From Methanohalobium evestigatum Z-7303 (GTDB lineage Archaea > Halobacteriota > Methanosarcinia > Methanosarcinales > Methanosarcinaceae), in NCBI RefSeq assembly GCF_000196655.1, contig NC_014253.1, positions 1-64,000 on the forward strand: DNA of 64,000 nt. The letters run 5' to 3'. Each line of letters opens with the position of its first letter. Position 1 is the first letter of the stretch. The notes under the pieces are model-generated. The model saw nothing but the letters and a program-made list of their open reading frames with translations, had not been told where the DNA came from and ran no database searches. This document shows positions 8,628 through 17,411 of the stretch, piece after piece. Position numbers and translations under genes: made by a program.

Positions 8628-10325
8628 TTGTTTTTGGAGTTAAAAAAACAGGTAGAATCAATTTTAAATGATGCCGTTGTATCACTTGGATACGAGATTG
8701 ATAGTCTGTATGTGGAAGCATCCCAGCATTCTGATGTGGCTTCAAATGTAGCGTTTAGGCTGGCGTCAAAATACCGGCAAAATCCCAAGGATATAGCAGA
8801 AAAAATTGGTAATACTGCGGTAATAGGTGATAAATCATATATTGGAAAAATGGAGGTTACAGGACCTTATCTGAATTTTTGGGCAAAACGTGATTATCTG
8901 GATGACACGGTTTTAAAAATCAGGAAAGAAAAAGAAAATTTTGCCAGTAATTTCAGCAGTGGTGACATTATTCTTGAACATACCTCTGCAAATCCAAACG
9001 GTCCTTTGCATGTGGGACATATTAGAAATTCGGTTATAGGTGATACTCTATCTCGCGTACTCAAACATGCCGGTTATAATGTCAGAACCCAGTATTATGT
9101 TAATGATATAGGTCGACAAATTGCAATCGTATCATGGGGGCTTAAAAACTTCGGATTTGATGAATCAAAAAAGAGCGACCATGCAATAGCCGACCTGTAT
9201 ATAAAATCGAATCAGGAACTTGAAAAGGATACTTCTAAAGTGCAGGACATCGACAGCCTCATGCAGATGGTCGAAAACGGAGATGAGGACACCATCAAAA
9301 TTTTTGATGAATCTGTCAGATATTCACTTGAGGGAACAAAACAGACTCTAAAAACCCTTAACGTTTCACATGATGAGTTTGTATATGAATCTGAATTTAT
9401 AAGAAACGGTTCTGTTTCAAAGATTGTTAATGAACTTAAATCCACAGGACATACAGAAATGGATAATGGTGCACTGGTTGTTGACCTTTCAGGCTATGGT
9501 TTTGAGAAACAACTTGTAATCCAGCGTTCAGACGGTACCTCATTGTACACCACCCGTGACCTTGCCTATCATGAACAAAAGAGTGCAGAATCAGACCGAG
9601 TAATTGACATACTTGGAGCAGATCATAAATTAGTATCGTCACAATTGAAAGCTACAATGAATTTACTCGATAAAAAAGAGCCTGAAGTTGTAATTTTTGA
9701 ATTTGTCTCTCTACCAGAAGGGTCAATGAGCACCCGAAAGGGCAAATTTATAACGGCTGATGATGTATTTGATAAGGTAAAATCTCAGGCTTACAAGGAA
9801 GTTGATAAACGCCGTCCTGACATGCCTGCTGATTTTAAAAAAGAAATTTCAGATCAGGTTGGTATGGGTGCAGTAAGGTACGATATAATAAGTGTGTCTC
9901 CAGAAAAATCCACTGTTTTTGACTGGAAAAAAGCACTTGATTTTGAAAAACAGGGTGGACCTTATATTCAGTATTCTCATGCACGTGCTTGTAATATTTT
10001 AAAAAAGGCAGAAACATTCTGGAACCCAGAAGATGCAGTAAACCCTTCAGTTCTTGTGGAAGATGATGAAGTGGCATTAATCAAGAAAATGGCAAAATTT
10101 GACCAGATGATAGACCAGTCTGCAAAAGAATTAAAACCTCATACAGTGGCTACCTATGCAAGAGAACTTGCTGATGATTTTAATCAGTTTTACCGCTATG
10201 TACCGGTAAATAGTGCTGAAGATGATGAGGTTAGGAATGCAAGGCTTGGACTTGTTGATTGTGCCCGTATTATGCTTGCAAACACACTCTATATACTTGG
10301 TATCAGTGCGCCTGAATCGATGTAA
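8628..10325 (+). CDS. argS: Arginyl-tRNA synthetase
   Basis: Class I synthetase charging tRNA-Arg. The HIGH-like motif is PLHVGH (about residue 130) and the KMSKS-like motif is MSTRKG (about 370). A C-terminal DALR anticodon-binding domain ends with the expected Arg/Tyr-rich helices. The start is uncertain: no ATG is present, and TTG at 8616, 8628 or 8634 are in frame. TTG 8628 gives MFLELK, the N-terminus expected for relatives, and GGTGA at 8619-8623 precedes it. Probably co-transcribed with prf1. Confidence 0.93.
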   Translation: MFLELKKQVESILNDAVVSLGYEIDSLYVEASQHSDVASNVAFRLASKYRQNPKDIAEKIGNTAVIGDKSYIGKMEVTGPYLNFWAKRDYLDDTVLKIRKEKENFASNFSSGDIILEHTSANPNGPLHVGHIRNSVIGDTLSRVLKHAGYNVRTQYYVNDIGRQIAIVSWGLKNFGFDESKKSDHAIADLYIKSNQELEKDTSKVQDIDSLMQMVENGDEDTIKIFDESVRYSLEGTKQTLKTLNVSHDEFVYESEFIRNGSVSKIVNELKSTGHTEMDNGALVVDLSGYGFEKQLVIQRSDGTSLYTTRDLAYHEQKSAESDRVIDILGADHKLVSSQLKATMNLLDKKEPEVVIFEFVSLPEGSMSTRKGKFITADDVFDKVKSQAYKEVDKRRPDMPADFKKEISDQVGMGAVRYDIISVSPEKSTVFDWKKALDFEKQGGPYIQYSHARACNILKKAETFWNPEDAVNPSVLVEDDEVALIKKMAKFDQMIDQSAKELKPHTVATYARELADDFNQFYRYVPVNSAEDDEVRNARLGLVDCARIMLANTLYILGISAPESM

Positions 10326-10450
10326 ACACACCCACAAGTTGTATATATGATGAAATTAGACAATTGGTTATATAGTTTGTAATACAGAAAACAAACCTTA
10401 CTAAATTTTTAAACTTTTGTGGAAGAATCCACAACTAAAGAGTTGATATA

Positions 10451-10915
10451 TTGCCTGTAAAACAAGGAGATAAAGTAAAAGTAGAATATGAAGGAACACT
10501 TGAAGATGGCTCTGTTTTTGACAGCACCGAAAACCACGGTGAACCACTTGAATTTGAAATAGGTTCCGGACAGATTATTGAAGGGTTTGAAGAATCAATC
10601 AAGGGCATGGAAGAAGGAGAAGAAAAGCAATTCCAGCTCCAGCCTTCAGAAGCCTATGGTGAACCAAGGGACGATCTTACAAGAGATGTTCCAAAAGAAC
10701 AAGTTCCTGATGACCAGGAAATAACACCCGGAATGATGTTACTCGTTACTCTGCCTGATGAATCCCAGATTCCTGCAGAAGTACTGGAAGTAACAGAAGA
10801 AAAGGTAACTCTTGACCTTAATCATCCACTGGCTGGTAAAGTACTGAATTTTAAAGTAAAAATCGATGAGATTGATGAATCCGGATCTGATGAAGAAACC
10901 GAATCTCAATCCTAA
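10451..10915 (+). CDS. FKBP-type peptidyl-prolyl isomerase
   Basis: A 154-residue cytoplasmic isomerase/chaperone. The FKBP core begins at once (YEGTLEDGSVFDST, about 14-27). It is interrupted after EAYGE by an insert-in-flap segment (about 75-130), as in SlyD-like archaeal FKBPs, and ends in an acidic tail. The start is TTG, and no alternative ATG gives the conserved N-terminus. Very acidic composition fits a salt-adapted cytoplasm. Confidence 0.92.
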   Translation: MPVKQGDKVKVEYEGTLEDGSVFDSTENHGEPLEFEIGSGQIIEGFEESIKGMEEGEEKQFQLQPSEAYGEPRDDLTRDVPKEQVPDDQEITPGMMLLVTLPDESQIPAEVLEVTEEKVTLDLNHPLAGKVLNFKVKIDEIDESGSDEETESQS

Positions 10916-10938
10916 TTTTTCCTTTTTCTTTTTTATTT
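10916..10938 (+). terminator. T-rich terminator after the FKBP gene
   Basis: Runs of T begin immediately after the stop codon without a strong hairpin, as is common for archaeal termination. The TnpB element begins just beyond. Confidence 0.5.
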
Positions 10939-10959
10939 ATAATAATGGAAGGTAGAAAA

Positions 10960-10982
10960 CCCTGATGTCTTCAGCATCAGGG
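10960..10982. repeat. Left-end hairpin of the TnpB element
   Basis: ccctgatg and catcaggg form a perfect 8-bp stem around the loop tcttcag. The right-end hairpin has the same stem and loop lengths (8 and 7). Confidence 0.75.
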
Positions 10983-11019
10983 CTGAATACCGTCCAATAT
11001 ATAACTTAACATATAAATA

Positions 11020-12171
11020 ATGTTAAATCATAATAATTATGGTATGTTAAAAGCTTACAAGTATCGTATGTATCCAAACCAAATCCAACAGGAGTTAATC
11101 GCAAAACATATAGGAGCTTGTAGGTTCATATACAACTGGGCATTGGAGAACAAAATCAAATATTATGAGCAGGATGGTAAAGCAATATCAAGATTTGAAT
11201 TGAACAAACAGATAAGGGTATTAAAACAAGATCATGAATGGTTGAATGAAATTAACTCACAATCATTACAGGGAGCTACTCTTAACCTGGAAAATGCTTT
11301 TACCAAGTTTTTCAGAGAAAAATTAGGTTTTCCAAAGTTTAAATCCAAGAAAAACCCTGTTCAATCGTTTTCTGTTCCTCAGTATTATAAAGTCGATTTT
11401 GAGAATAATAAAGTATACATACCTAAAATCGGCTGGATAAAAACAAGGCTGCATAGAAGTTTTGATGGTAAACAAAGGACTGCGACTATAACAAGAACAC
11501 CGACAGGAAAATATTATATCAGTATTTTAGTCGATGACGACAAACAATTACCACAAAAACAGACATTCTACGAAGTTAATACAGTAGGAGTCGATGTAGG
11601 AATCAAGGATTTCGCTGTAACATCCGACGGTGAAAAAATCGATAATCCAAGATACCTGAAAAATTCAATTGAAAGATTGAAGGTATTACAGAAAAGGCTC
11701 AGCAGAAAAAAGAAGGGTTCTAACAATTACAGGAAACTGAAACATCAGATAGCAAAATATCATGAGAAAATTGCTAATCAGAGAGAAGATTTCCAGCATA
11801 AATTAAGTTCCAGGTTGATAAGCGAGAACCAAGCTGTAGCACTGGAATGTTTGAATGTAAAAGGACTGCTGAAAAATCATAATCTGGCACAGCATATAAC
11901 CGATGCTTCATGGAGTAGTTTTGTTCAGAAATTAGAGTATAAAGCAGAATGGTACGGTAAAAATATCATCAAGATAGGACGATTCGACCCATCAAGCAAA
12001 ATCTGTCATGTATGTGGATATTATCATCAGGATTTAGAACTTAAAGACAGAGAATGGGAATGTCCTGACTGTAAAACGATACATGATAGGGACATCAACG
12101 CATCAGTTAACATTAAAAAATTCACACTGGATAAACAGAATCTAATAGGCATCAATTCACCTTCGGGATGA
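11020..12171 (+). CDS. tnpB: TnpB, RNA-guided nuclease of an IS605-type element
   Basis: A 383-residue TnpB of the family ancestral to Cas12. An N-terminal helix-turn-helix/OrfB_IS605 region begins LKAYKYRMYPN. The RuvC acidic residues are visible as VGVDVGIKDF (about 191), ALECLNV (about 275) and HDRDINAS (about 357). A zinc ribbon lies at CHVCGYY...WECPDC. All catalytic residues appear intact and there is no frameshift, so it may be active. The start may be the second ATG at 11044 (MLKAYKYRM). Family knowledge predicts cleavage guided by an RNA derived from the element's right end. Confidence 0.9.
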   Translation: MLNHNNYGMLKAYKYRMYPNQIQQELIAKHIGACRFIYNWALENKIKYYEQDGKAISRFELNKQIRVLKQDHEWLNEINSQSLQGATLNLENAFTKFFREKLGFPKFKSKKNPVQSFSVPQYYKVDFENNKVYIPKIGWIKTRLHRSFDGKQRTATITRTPTGKYYISILVDDDKQLPQKQTFYEVNTVGVDVGIKDFAVTSDGEKIDNPRYLKNSIERLKVLQKRLSRKKKGSNNYRKLKHQIAKYHEKIANQREDFQHKLSSRLISENQAVALECLNVKGLLKNHNLAQHITDASWSSFVQKLEYKAEWYGKNIIKIGRFDPSSKICHVCGYYHQDLELKDREWECPDCKTIHDRDINASVNIKKFTLDKQNLIGINSPSG

Positions 12172-12254
12172 GGGGTAGAGCCTGTGGACTTGTTCCCATA
12201 AGGGAAAAGGATGAAACAGGAAGCCACTTGGTCTTTAGCCAAGTGGTAGTTCAC
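12100..12254 (+). ncRNA. Predicted omega/reRNA scaffold at the right end
   Basis: In studied TnpB systems the guide RNA spans the 3' part of tnpB and the right end, with the guide taken from the flanking DNA just outside. Here the right end holds two hairpins (12193-12206, 12224-12246). The RNA is predicted from position and structure only, its 5' end is a guess, and the guide would start at about 12255. Confidence 0.45.
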
Positions 12255-12257
12255 TAT

Positions 12258-12929
12258 TCAAAAACTTGGTCCACTGACGTTGGCACTGTTGCTGTAGCCT
12301 CTTTTTTCCCAGTACCCTTCATAACTTTGGTTTGTAATTTCGATTTCTGTTATCCATTTAGCCCATTTATAACCATATTTACTTTCAGCGACCAGCTGTA
12401 GAGGAAACCCTCTGTCACGTGGCAGGATAACATCATTGATTTTATAGGCTAAAATGATATTGTTATCCATTAAATAGTCCAGTTTTAGTGAAGTGGAATA
12501 CCCATCTGCAGAATAGAAAACCACATTTGTGGCATTATCTTTGACACCCGTTTCATTGAACAGGGTCTTTAAAGGAATACCAGTCCATTTTGCGGTAAAA
12601 CTCCATCCTTCTACACAGTTCAGATCTATGACTTTTGAAACATTGGGATAGGATTTTATCTGTTCATATGTAAAGTTTTCAGGATTTTCTACCATTCCGT
12701 TTATTTGTAGCCTGTAGGATTCAATATTGATGTTTGGTGTTCCTTTTATATCACGGGTCTGTTGCTGGTCAATCGGAGTTAAATCAACACCCTGATAGTT
12801 TTTAGTTTCAGTTTGATTTCTTGATATTTCGGTATCATAAGTATTCGAAGGAGTGGATGAAAGGCAACCAGAAAAAAGTATTAAAAAAACCACACAAAAA
12901 AAGGCGTATATAATTTTTAAGAATCCCAT
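12258..12929 (-). CDS. Molybdopterin-binding lipoprotein, sulfite-oxidase-like domain
   Basis: A 223-residue exported lipoprotein. The signal peptide ends in the lipobox LFSGC (Cys22), then comes a linker to about 60. The oxidoreductase molybdopterin-binding domain (about 65-215) carries the family Cys in LNCVEGWS (Cys105), the expected Mo ligand, followed by GIPLKTLF and LPRDRGFPLQLV. The substrate is unknown. No partner heme or membrane subunit is adjacent, so electron transfer is unexplained. It lies just outside the TnpB element. Confidence 0.82.
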   Translation of the reverse strand: MGFLKIIYAFFCVVFLILFSGCLSSTPSNTYDTEISRNQTETKNYQGVDLTPIDQQQTRDIKGTPNINIESYRLQINGMVENPENFTYEQIKSYPNVSKVIDLNCVEGWSFTAKWTGIPLKTLFNETGVKDNATNVVFYSADGYSTSLKLDYLMDNNIILAYKINDVILPRDRGFPLQLVAESKYGYKWAKWITEIEITNQSYEGYWEKRGYSNSANVSGPSF

Positions 12930-12994
12930 AATGTTGTAATATCCCCCTGAAAAGATATAACTGTAATATAGAAATAACTTTCTCCAGAATCTGC

Positions 12995-14020
12995 TTATGA
13001 CTTATAATATTCATTTCGAGCCTGAACCATTGCTTTTAGGTTGGCAAGTGGAGATTCCGGAGCAATTCCGCATCCTGGAGCCAGTACATCTACGCCATTT
13101 TTAAGACAGTCAAAAGATTCCGATATGACCTGTTCCGGAGTTCCGTTGTATAATGTCTGAGAGGTGGACACATTACCGATGACGATATTATTGTTTTTAT
13201 GTGCAGTTTCTACTGCTGTTTTAAAGTCCCTGACGTTTTCTTCAATACTGATACCGTTGAAACCACATTCTACCATAGATGGTATTATTTTGTCCGATTT
13301 TCCACAAACGTGAAGTACACGATGTCCTTCAAGGTTTTCTGCAATTTTTTGGTATCTGGGTTTTAAAAGATTATCAAAATCGCTCGGTGGAAGCAAATCC
13401 GGTGATGCTACAGCCTCTGCTATACATACTGTATCTGCACCGTGTTTTAGACAGGCATTTGCATATTCTATACAGGCATCGGTGCACACGTCCAGCAGTT
13501 TTTCGACTATTTCACGGTCCTTTAGTAACCATTTCATAAACGTTTTTATGTCTGCAATATTGGACGCAAGGTCTATAGGACCTTCAACACCCATAATAAC
13601 CGGCAGTTCATCTTTAACTTCTTCTTTGATGATACGGGATGCATCCAGAATCGTGGGTATTCTTCCATTTTCAAGAAAATCTTCTGGTAATTCAAGTTCC
13701 CTAATTGCTTCTTCTGACAATCCACTGGTTACAGAAGGAGTTCTTTTTTTTGTTCCAATATCGATTTCACATCCCATTGCTTCACCCAGTGTGACCATAT
13801 CGAACGGATATCTCACGGTTTCAAATCCAGCAAATTTAGATGCTGAAATTGCCAATGTAGCCATTTTTTCAGAATCTCTATCTGCTTCAGGTCTTTGTGA
13901 GCCTGAAAGTTCCATCAGGTCGACAGGAGACATGCTGGTAAATGACCCGACCGGAGTTTTATCAACTGTTTTTCCTTTAAGTAATCTAACCATTCTTTCT
14001 TTTGGTGTAATCTCATCCAT
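12995..14020 (-). CDS. MtaA/MtbA-like methylcobamide:thiol methyltransferase (copy 1)
   Basis: Belongs to the uroporphyrinogen-decarboxylase-fold methyltransferases that move a methyl group from a methylated corrinoid protein to a thiol such as coenzyme M. The zinc-binding His-x-Cys (HVCG) and a distal Cys (APGCGIAP) of MtaA/MtbA are present, which rules against heme synthesis. The upstream paralogue's stop overlaps an ATG at 14029. ATG 14020 (MDEITPKER) is preferred because AGATGAT precedes it. No corrinoid protein gene is near, so the methyl donor is unknown. Confidence 0.85.
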   Translation of the reverse strand: MDEITPKERMVRLLKGKTVDKTPVGSFTSMSPVDLMELSGSQRPEADRDSEKMATLAISASKFAGFETVRYPFDMVTLGEAMGCEIDIGTKKRTPSVTSGLSEEAIRELELPEDFLENGRIPTILDASRIIKEEVKDELPVIMGVEGPIDLASNIADIKTFMKWLLKDREIVEKLLDVCTDACIEYANACLKHGADTVCIAEAVASPDLLPPSDFDNLLKPRYQKIAENLEGHRVLHVCGKSDKIIPSMVECGFNGISIEENVRDFKTAVETAHKNNNIVIGNVSTSQTLYNGTPEQVISESFDCLKNGVDVLAPGCGIAPESPLANLKAMVQARNEYYKS

Positions 14021-14025
14021 TTTTA

Positions 14026-15039
14026 TCATCTCTGGTAGTATTCATTTCTTGCATCTACAAGAGCTTTTATGTTCTTCAGTGGTGTGTTGGGAGCAATTCC
14101 GCAACCTGGAGCCAGTACATCAACTCCTTCTTCCAGACAATTTTTTGCCTCGTTTTTAACATCATCATAACTACGCATCAACATGGTTCCAGAAGTTGAA
14201 ACATTGCCTATAAGCTTTGATTTATCTCCAAGAATTTCTTTTGCAGTCTGAAGATCTATTATTTTTTCTTCAACACTTATTCCTTCAAACCCACATTCTG
14301 AAAGTGGTTCAAGTATAGCATTAATATCACCACACATATGGGATACCTTAAATCCCTTAACGTCCCTGCAGAATCTCTGATATTCTGGTTTTATGAAATT
14401 CTCAAACATAGCAGGATCAATCAGGTCAGGACCTGCAGTACCGTCAGGTACACAGACTACATCAGCACCGTGTTCAAGGAGGTTGTTAGCATGGCGAATA
14501 CATATATCAGTACTGACTTCCAGAAATTGCCGTACATATTCAGGTTTTTTGATTAACCCAATCAAAAAATTGGATGTACCCATTAAATGGGCGGTAAGGG
14601 TTGCGGGACCTACCAGACCGGCTATAATTGGAACATTTTCATCCAATTTATCCCTGATTAATTCAGCTACTTCTAACATGACAGGAATTCTGCCTCTTTT
14701 TTCAAGGTCATCGGGAATTTGTGGAATATCGGAATTATTGGAATAGGGGTTTGATACAATTGAAGGCTGGATATCCATAGCACCCATATTTACCTCACAT
14801 CCCATAGCTTCAGCAAGCACAGTAAGACAAAATGGGTATCTTACAGCCTCCAGACCTGCAATTTCATGTCCTGAAACTGCGAGTTTTACCATTTTTTCTG
14901 GGTCACTGTGGGCTTCTGGCCATTCTGAATCTGTCATTCTCATAAGTTCAACAGTCGCTGTCTGGGTGACAGATAGAGCGGGAACAATATCTACTTTTTT
15001 TCCTTTCAGACAGTTTAGGAGCCTATCTCTTGGATTCAT
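14026..15039 (-). CDS. MtaA/MtbA-like methylcobamide:thiol methyltransferase (copy 2)
   Basis: A 337-residue paralogue of the next gene, with the same zinc-site pattern: His234 and Cys236 in SHMCGD and Cys313 in APGCGIAP. Its stop overlaps the following gene (ATGA at 14026-14029), so the two form a translationally coupled pair, probably with related methyl donors or acting together. It is transcribed away from the MetE-like gene at 15183 across a 143-base shared promoter region. Assignment to MtaA, MtbA or another member cannot be made from sequence alone. Confidence 0.85.
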   Translation of the reverse strand: MNPRDRLLNCLKGKKVDIVPALSVTQTATVELMRMTDSEWPEAHSDPEKMVKLAVSGHEIAGLEAVRYPFCLTVLAEAMGCEVNMGAMDIQPSIVSNPYSNNSDIPQIPDDLEKRGRIPVMLEVAELIRDKLDENVPIIAGLVGPATLTAHLMGTSNFLIGLIKKPEYVRQFLEVSTDICIRHANNLLEHGADVVCVPDGTAGPDLIDPAMFENFIKPEYQRFCRDVKGFKVSHMCGDINAILEPLSECGFEGISVEEKIIDLQTAKEILGDKSKLIGNVSTSGTMLMRSYDDVKNEAKNCLEEGVDVLAPGCGIAPNTPLKNIKALVDARNEYYQR

Positions 15040-15150
15040 GAGGATCTACTTTTCTGCTGTAAGTTAATAATATATTGGTTTAAGTAGTTATATTTATTGA
15101 ATTGTTTACTGCCATCCCTTATGTAAATTGTTTGCAAAACCCCGCCAAAC

Positions 15151-15159
15151 ATATAAATA
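15151..15159 (+). promoter_or_regulatory. TATA box of the MetE-like gene, leaderless spacing
   Basis: atataaata is centred about 28 bases before the ATG at 15183, so transcription should start at or very near the start codon. Confidence 0.55.
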
Positions 15160-15182
15160 GTATCTAAAATAAGTTAGTGTCC

Positions 15183-16208
15183 ATGACTGAGTTAATTTTC
15201 GATGAAATTGGCAGTTACCCTTTACCAGAAGGAGTAACAAAAGAATGGTTAGCTCATGCTTTTTCAACCCGTGAAGAGGATGAGCAATTATTTTCGGTTA
15301 TCAATAATACCTTCCAGAAGAAAATCGATGCAGAGGTACAGGTTCCAAATTACCCACAATTCCAGGATATGAACCAACAATTTTTGTCCATAATCAATGA
15401 TGAGGAATGTTCAGATGGACCCTATGATGTCAAAGAAGATTGTGCAAAGATATTGGAGCTTGAAGCAATCGAACCAGCAGCCAAAAAGTACAGGGAAGAA
15501 CATGGTGAAAAACTTGGTATCCGTGTCTGCATCACAGGACCACTGGAGCTGTATCTTAAGGAATTTGGAAGCACTGAATACACCGATATTTTAAACCTGC
15601 TGGCGTCGAGTGTCGATAAATTTGCTAAAAAAGCAATCGAATCGGCAAAAAATTTCTATGTAAAAACCATTTCTATTGATGAGCCAAGTATAGGAATCAA
15701 CCCGCAGATAATGTTTAGCGATTCTGAATTAATTGAAGCGTTAACGATAGCATCACAATCTGCAAACAAACTGGGTGCAGATGTAGAAATTCATCTTCAT
15801 TCGCCCATACATTATCATCTGGCAGCAAGGACACCTTCGATAAATGTGATAGGTGTTGAATCAGCCGCAAATCCGGATTATCTGGAACTTATTGATAAAA
15901 AGTTACTGGAAGATACAGATTCATACCTGAGAGTCGGAGTTGCACGTACTGATGTATTCAATCTCGCTGCTGTACTTAATGAAAAATACAATACCAATGT
16001 CTGGAAAGATTTGGACAAGTTTGAGGAAATAATCACAGATTTGGAAACTCCTGAAACGGTATCCAAAAGACTTGAAAACGCCTATTCCAAATTCGGTGAC
16101 CGAGTCAAATATGTGGGACCTGATTGTGGTCTTGGTTCATGGCCGACTCAGGAAATGGCAAGCCGTTTACTTAACAATGTTGCCAGAGGAATAGCCGATT
16201 TTAAGTAA
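15183..16208 (+). CDS. Core MetE-like (folate-independent) methionine synthase family protein
   Basis: A 341-residue stand-alone C-terminal-type MetE barrel, the length of archaeal core methionine synthases that use a corrinoid methyl donor. The SIDEPSIG strand and GPDCGLGSWP with zinc-ligand Cys315 are typical. The usual His-x-Cys zinc pair instead reads HLHSP, giving His204 and His206, while the expected Glu (226) remains. The altered ligand leaves the reaction open: methionine synthesis or another thiol methyl transfer. ATG 15183 is chosen over GTG 15177 by TATA spacing. Divergent from two MtaA-like genes. Confidence 0.8.
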   Translation: MTELIFDEIGSYPLPEGVTKEWLAHAFSTREEDEQLFSVINNTFQKKIDAEVQVPNYPQFQDMNQQFLSIINDEECSDGPYDVKEDCAKILELEAIEPAAKKYREEHGEKLGIRVCITGPLELYLKEFGSTEYTDILNLLASSVDKFAKKAIESAKNFYVKTISIDEPSIGINPQIMFSDSELIEALTIASQSANKLGADVEIHLHSPIHYHLAARTPSINVIGVESAANPDYLELIDKKLLEDTDSYLRVGVARTDVFNLAAVLNEKYNTNVWKDLDKFEEIITDLETPETVSKRLENAYSKFGDRVKYVGPDCGLGSWPTQEMASRLLNNVARGIADFK

Positions 16209-16219
16209 TAACTCTTTGC

Positions 16220-17251
16220 TCATTTAATACTTAATATTATATTATCCAGGATTTCCATAACAATTTTTACAAATACTGGAGTGATATTTATTTCTATATA
16301 GGCAGCAGCAAATAATACGACCGTTATTGAGGTTAATAATATCCATAACGGTTTGGATTTCAGATAAGTTTTTGTGGTTGAATTAACTTGTTCAAGGCTC
16401 TGGTATATACTGGCAATACTATCACCTCTGAACAAACTTTTATTTTTAACTGTACAGGATTGTATCTTTGCGAACCTGTGTCCCATGGATGCAGTAAGAA
16501 GCAGTGCAGGTAGTTCCAGTATTCCATGAGGTAGGATTGAGGAAATGAAATAGGAAAATGAATATACTCCGCCAAACATTATTCCCTTTAATCCCATAAC
16601 TTCATATCCATCGATTATACCATTGAAAATAAAATAGGAAAAAAGCAATCCAATTAATATACCATTGACAAAAATAATTATTACAGGTATAGTATATGGG
16701 AGCAATTGTGCGATTTTTTGATAATCATATTCGCTAAATCCACTATAGTACCATATAGAATCCTGCGTATATTCAGAATTTGGTCTATATCCATTTTGTT
16801 TGTAGCTCTTATTAATTTTTGTAGTAAGCTTATATATTTTATTGGAAAAAAATCTGAATAACTGTTCTGTTTTAATGGAAAAGGTTGAATATTTTTTATT
16901 TTTAAATCTGTGTTCCAAATCTCCAAGTAGTGCGTGATGGATATATACAAACAATCCTGTACCGGCTGCTGCAGTAAAAGCGGCAATAGTATTGAATATA
17001 AATATCGACCAAACAGGGCTGATATATTTAGCACTGACTTCAACTTTTTTGGTAGCAGTACTTGATGTTGTGGTGATTGCTTTGTTGACGGTTTCAGGAC
17101 CTGTAAACGAATTCATAATAAGATAAAGACTAAACCCAAGCAAACACGCAAAACCAATAGCCATAGCAAACAATTTAAGAGACCACAGCACATCAGATTT
17201 TTTAATGCTAAATGTTTTATCAGAAAAATCATTCATAATTTGGACTCTCAT
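16220..17251 (-). CDS. SpoIIM-like (DUF95) integral membrane protein
   Basis: A 343-residue membrane protein of the stage-II-sporulation-M family, widespread in archaea and unrelated to sporulation there. The defining motif is LPHGILELPALLLTASMGHRF. Hydrophobic segments lie near 25-50, 85-110, 190-215, 220-255 and 310-335. A polar segment (about 115-185) may face the cytoplasm. AGGGTT lies just before the ATG. Function unknown. It is divergent from the KaiC-like ATPase. Confidence 0.75.
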   Translation of the reverse strand: MRVQIMNDFSDKTFSIKKSDVLWSLKLFAMAIGFACLLGFSLYLIMNSFTGPETVNKAITTTSSTATKKVEVSAKYISPVWSIFIFNTIAAFTAAAGTGLFVYIHHALLGDLEHRFKNKKYSTFSIKTEQLFRFFSNKIYKLTTKINKSYKQNGYRPNSEYTQDSIWYYSGFSEYDYQKIAQLLPYTIPVIIIFVNGILIGLLFSYFIFNGIIDGYEVMGLKGIMFGGVYSFSYFISSILPHGILELPALLLTASMGHRFAKIQSCTVKNKSLFRGDSIASIYQSLEQVNSTTKTYLKSKPLWILLTSITVVLFAAAYIEINITPVFVKIVMEILDNIILSIK

Positions 17252-17411
17252 TTAACCCTGTAATCTGTTATAACACCAAAACAATTTTTAACATTTATAA
17301 ATTACTATCAATATATTATTTGTATAAAATTAAAATTATATCGATGAATTAAAATATCTTTGGTACAAATATTATTATATTAATATGTTAACTTAAATGT
17401 GAGGTTGCGTC

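Larger units (their letters stand above)
10945..12254 (+). mobile_element. IS605/IS1341-type element carrying tnpB only
   Basis: A perfect subterminal hairpin lies upstream (8-bp arms 10960-10967 and 10975-10982, 7-base loop), then a single tnpB gene. Two hairpins follow at the right end: 12193-12197/12202-12206, and an 8-bp-arm, 7-base-loop hairpin at 12224-12231/12239-12246 ending in tagttcac. Such subterminal hairpins are typical of IS200/IS605 ends. No tnpA is present, so transposition would need TnpA in trans. The exact left boundary cannot be fixed from one copy; the right end is taken at 12254. Confidence 0.75.

Noticed and set aside
12168-12401. A 77-codon frame overlapping the right end of the TnpB element.
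   Set aside because: It spans the element's hairpins and the antisense of the molybdopterin lipoprotein gene; composition is that of a shadow frame.
12995-15039. Uroporphyrinogen decarboxylase (heme synthesis).
   Set aside because: Both proteins carry the His-x-Cys and distal Cys zinc site of MtaA/MtbA methyltransferases.
16220-17251. A sporulation protein.
   Set aside because: SpoIIM-like membrane proteins are common in archaea, which do not form spores; only the family name refers to sporulation.
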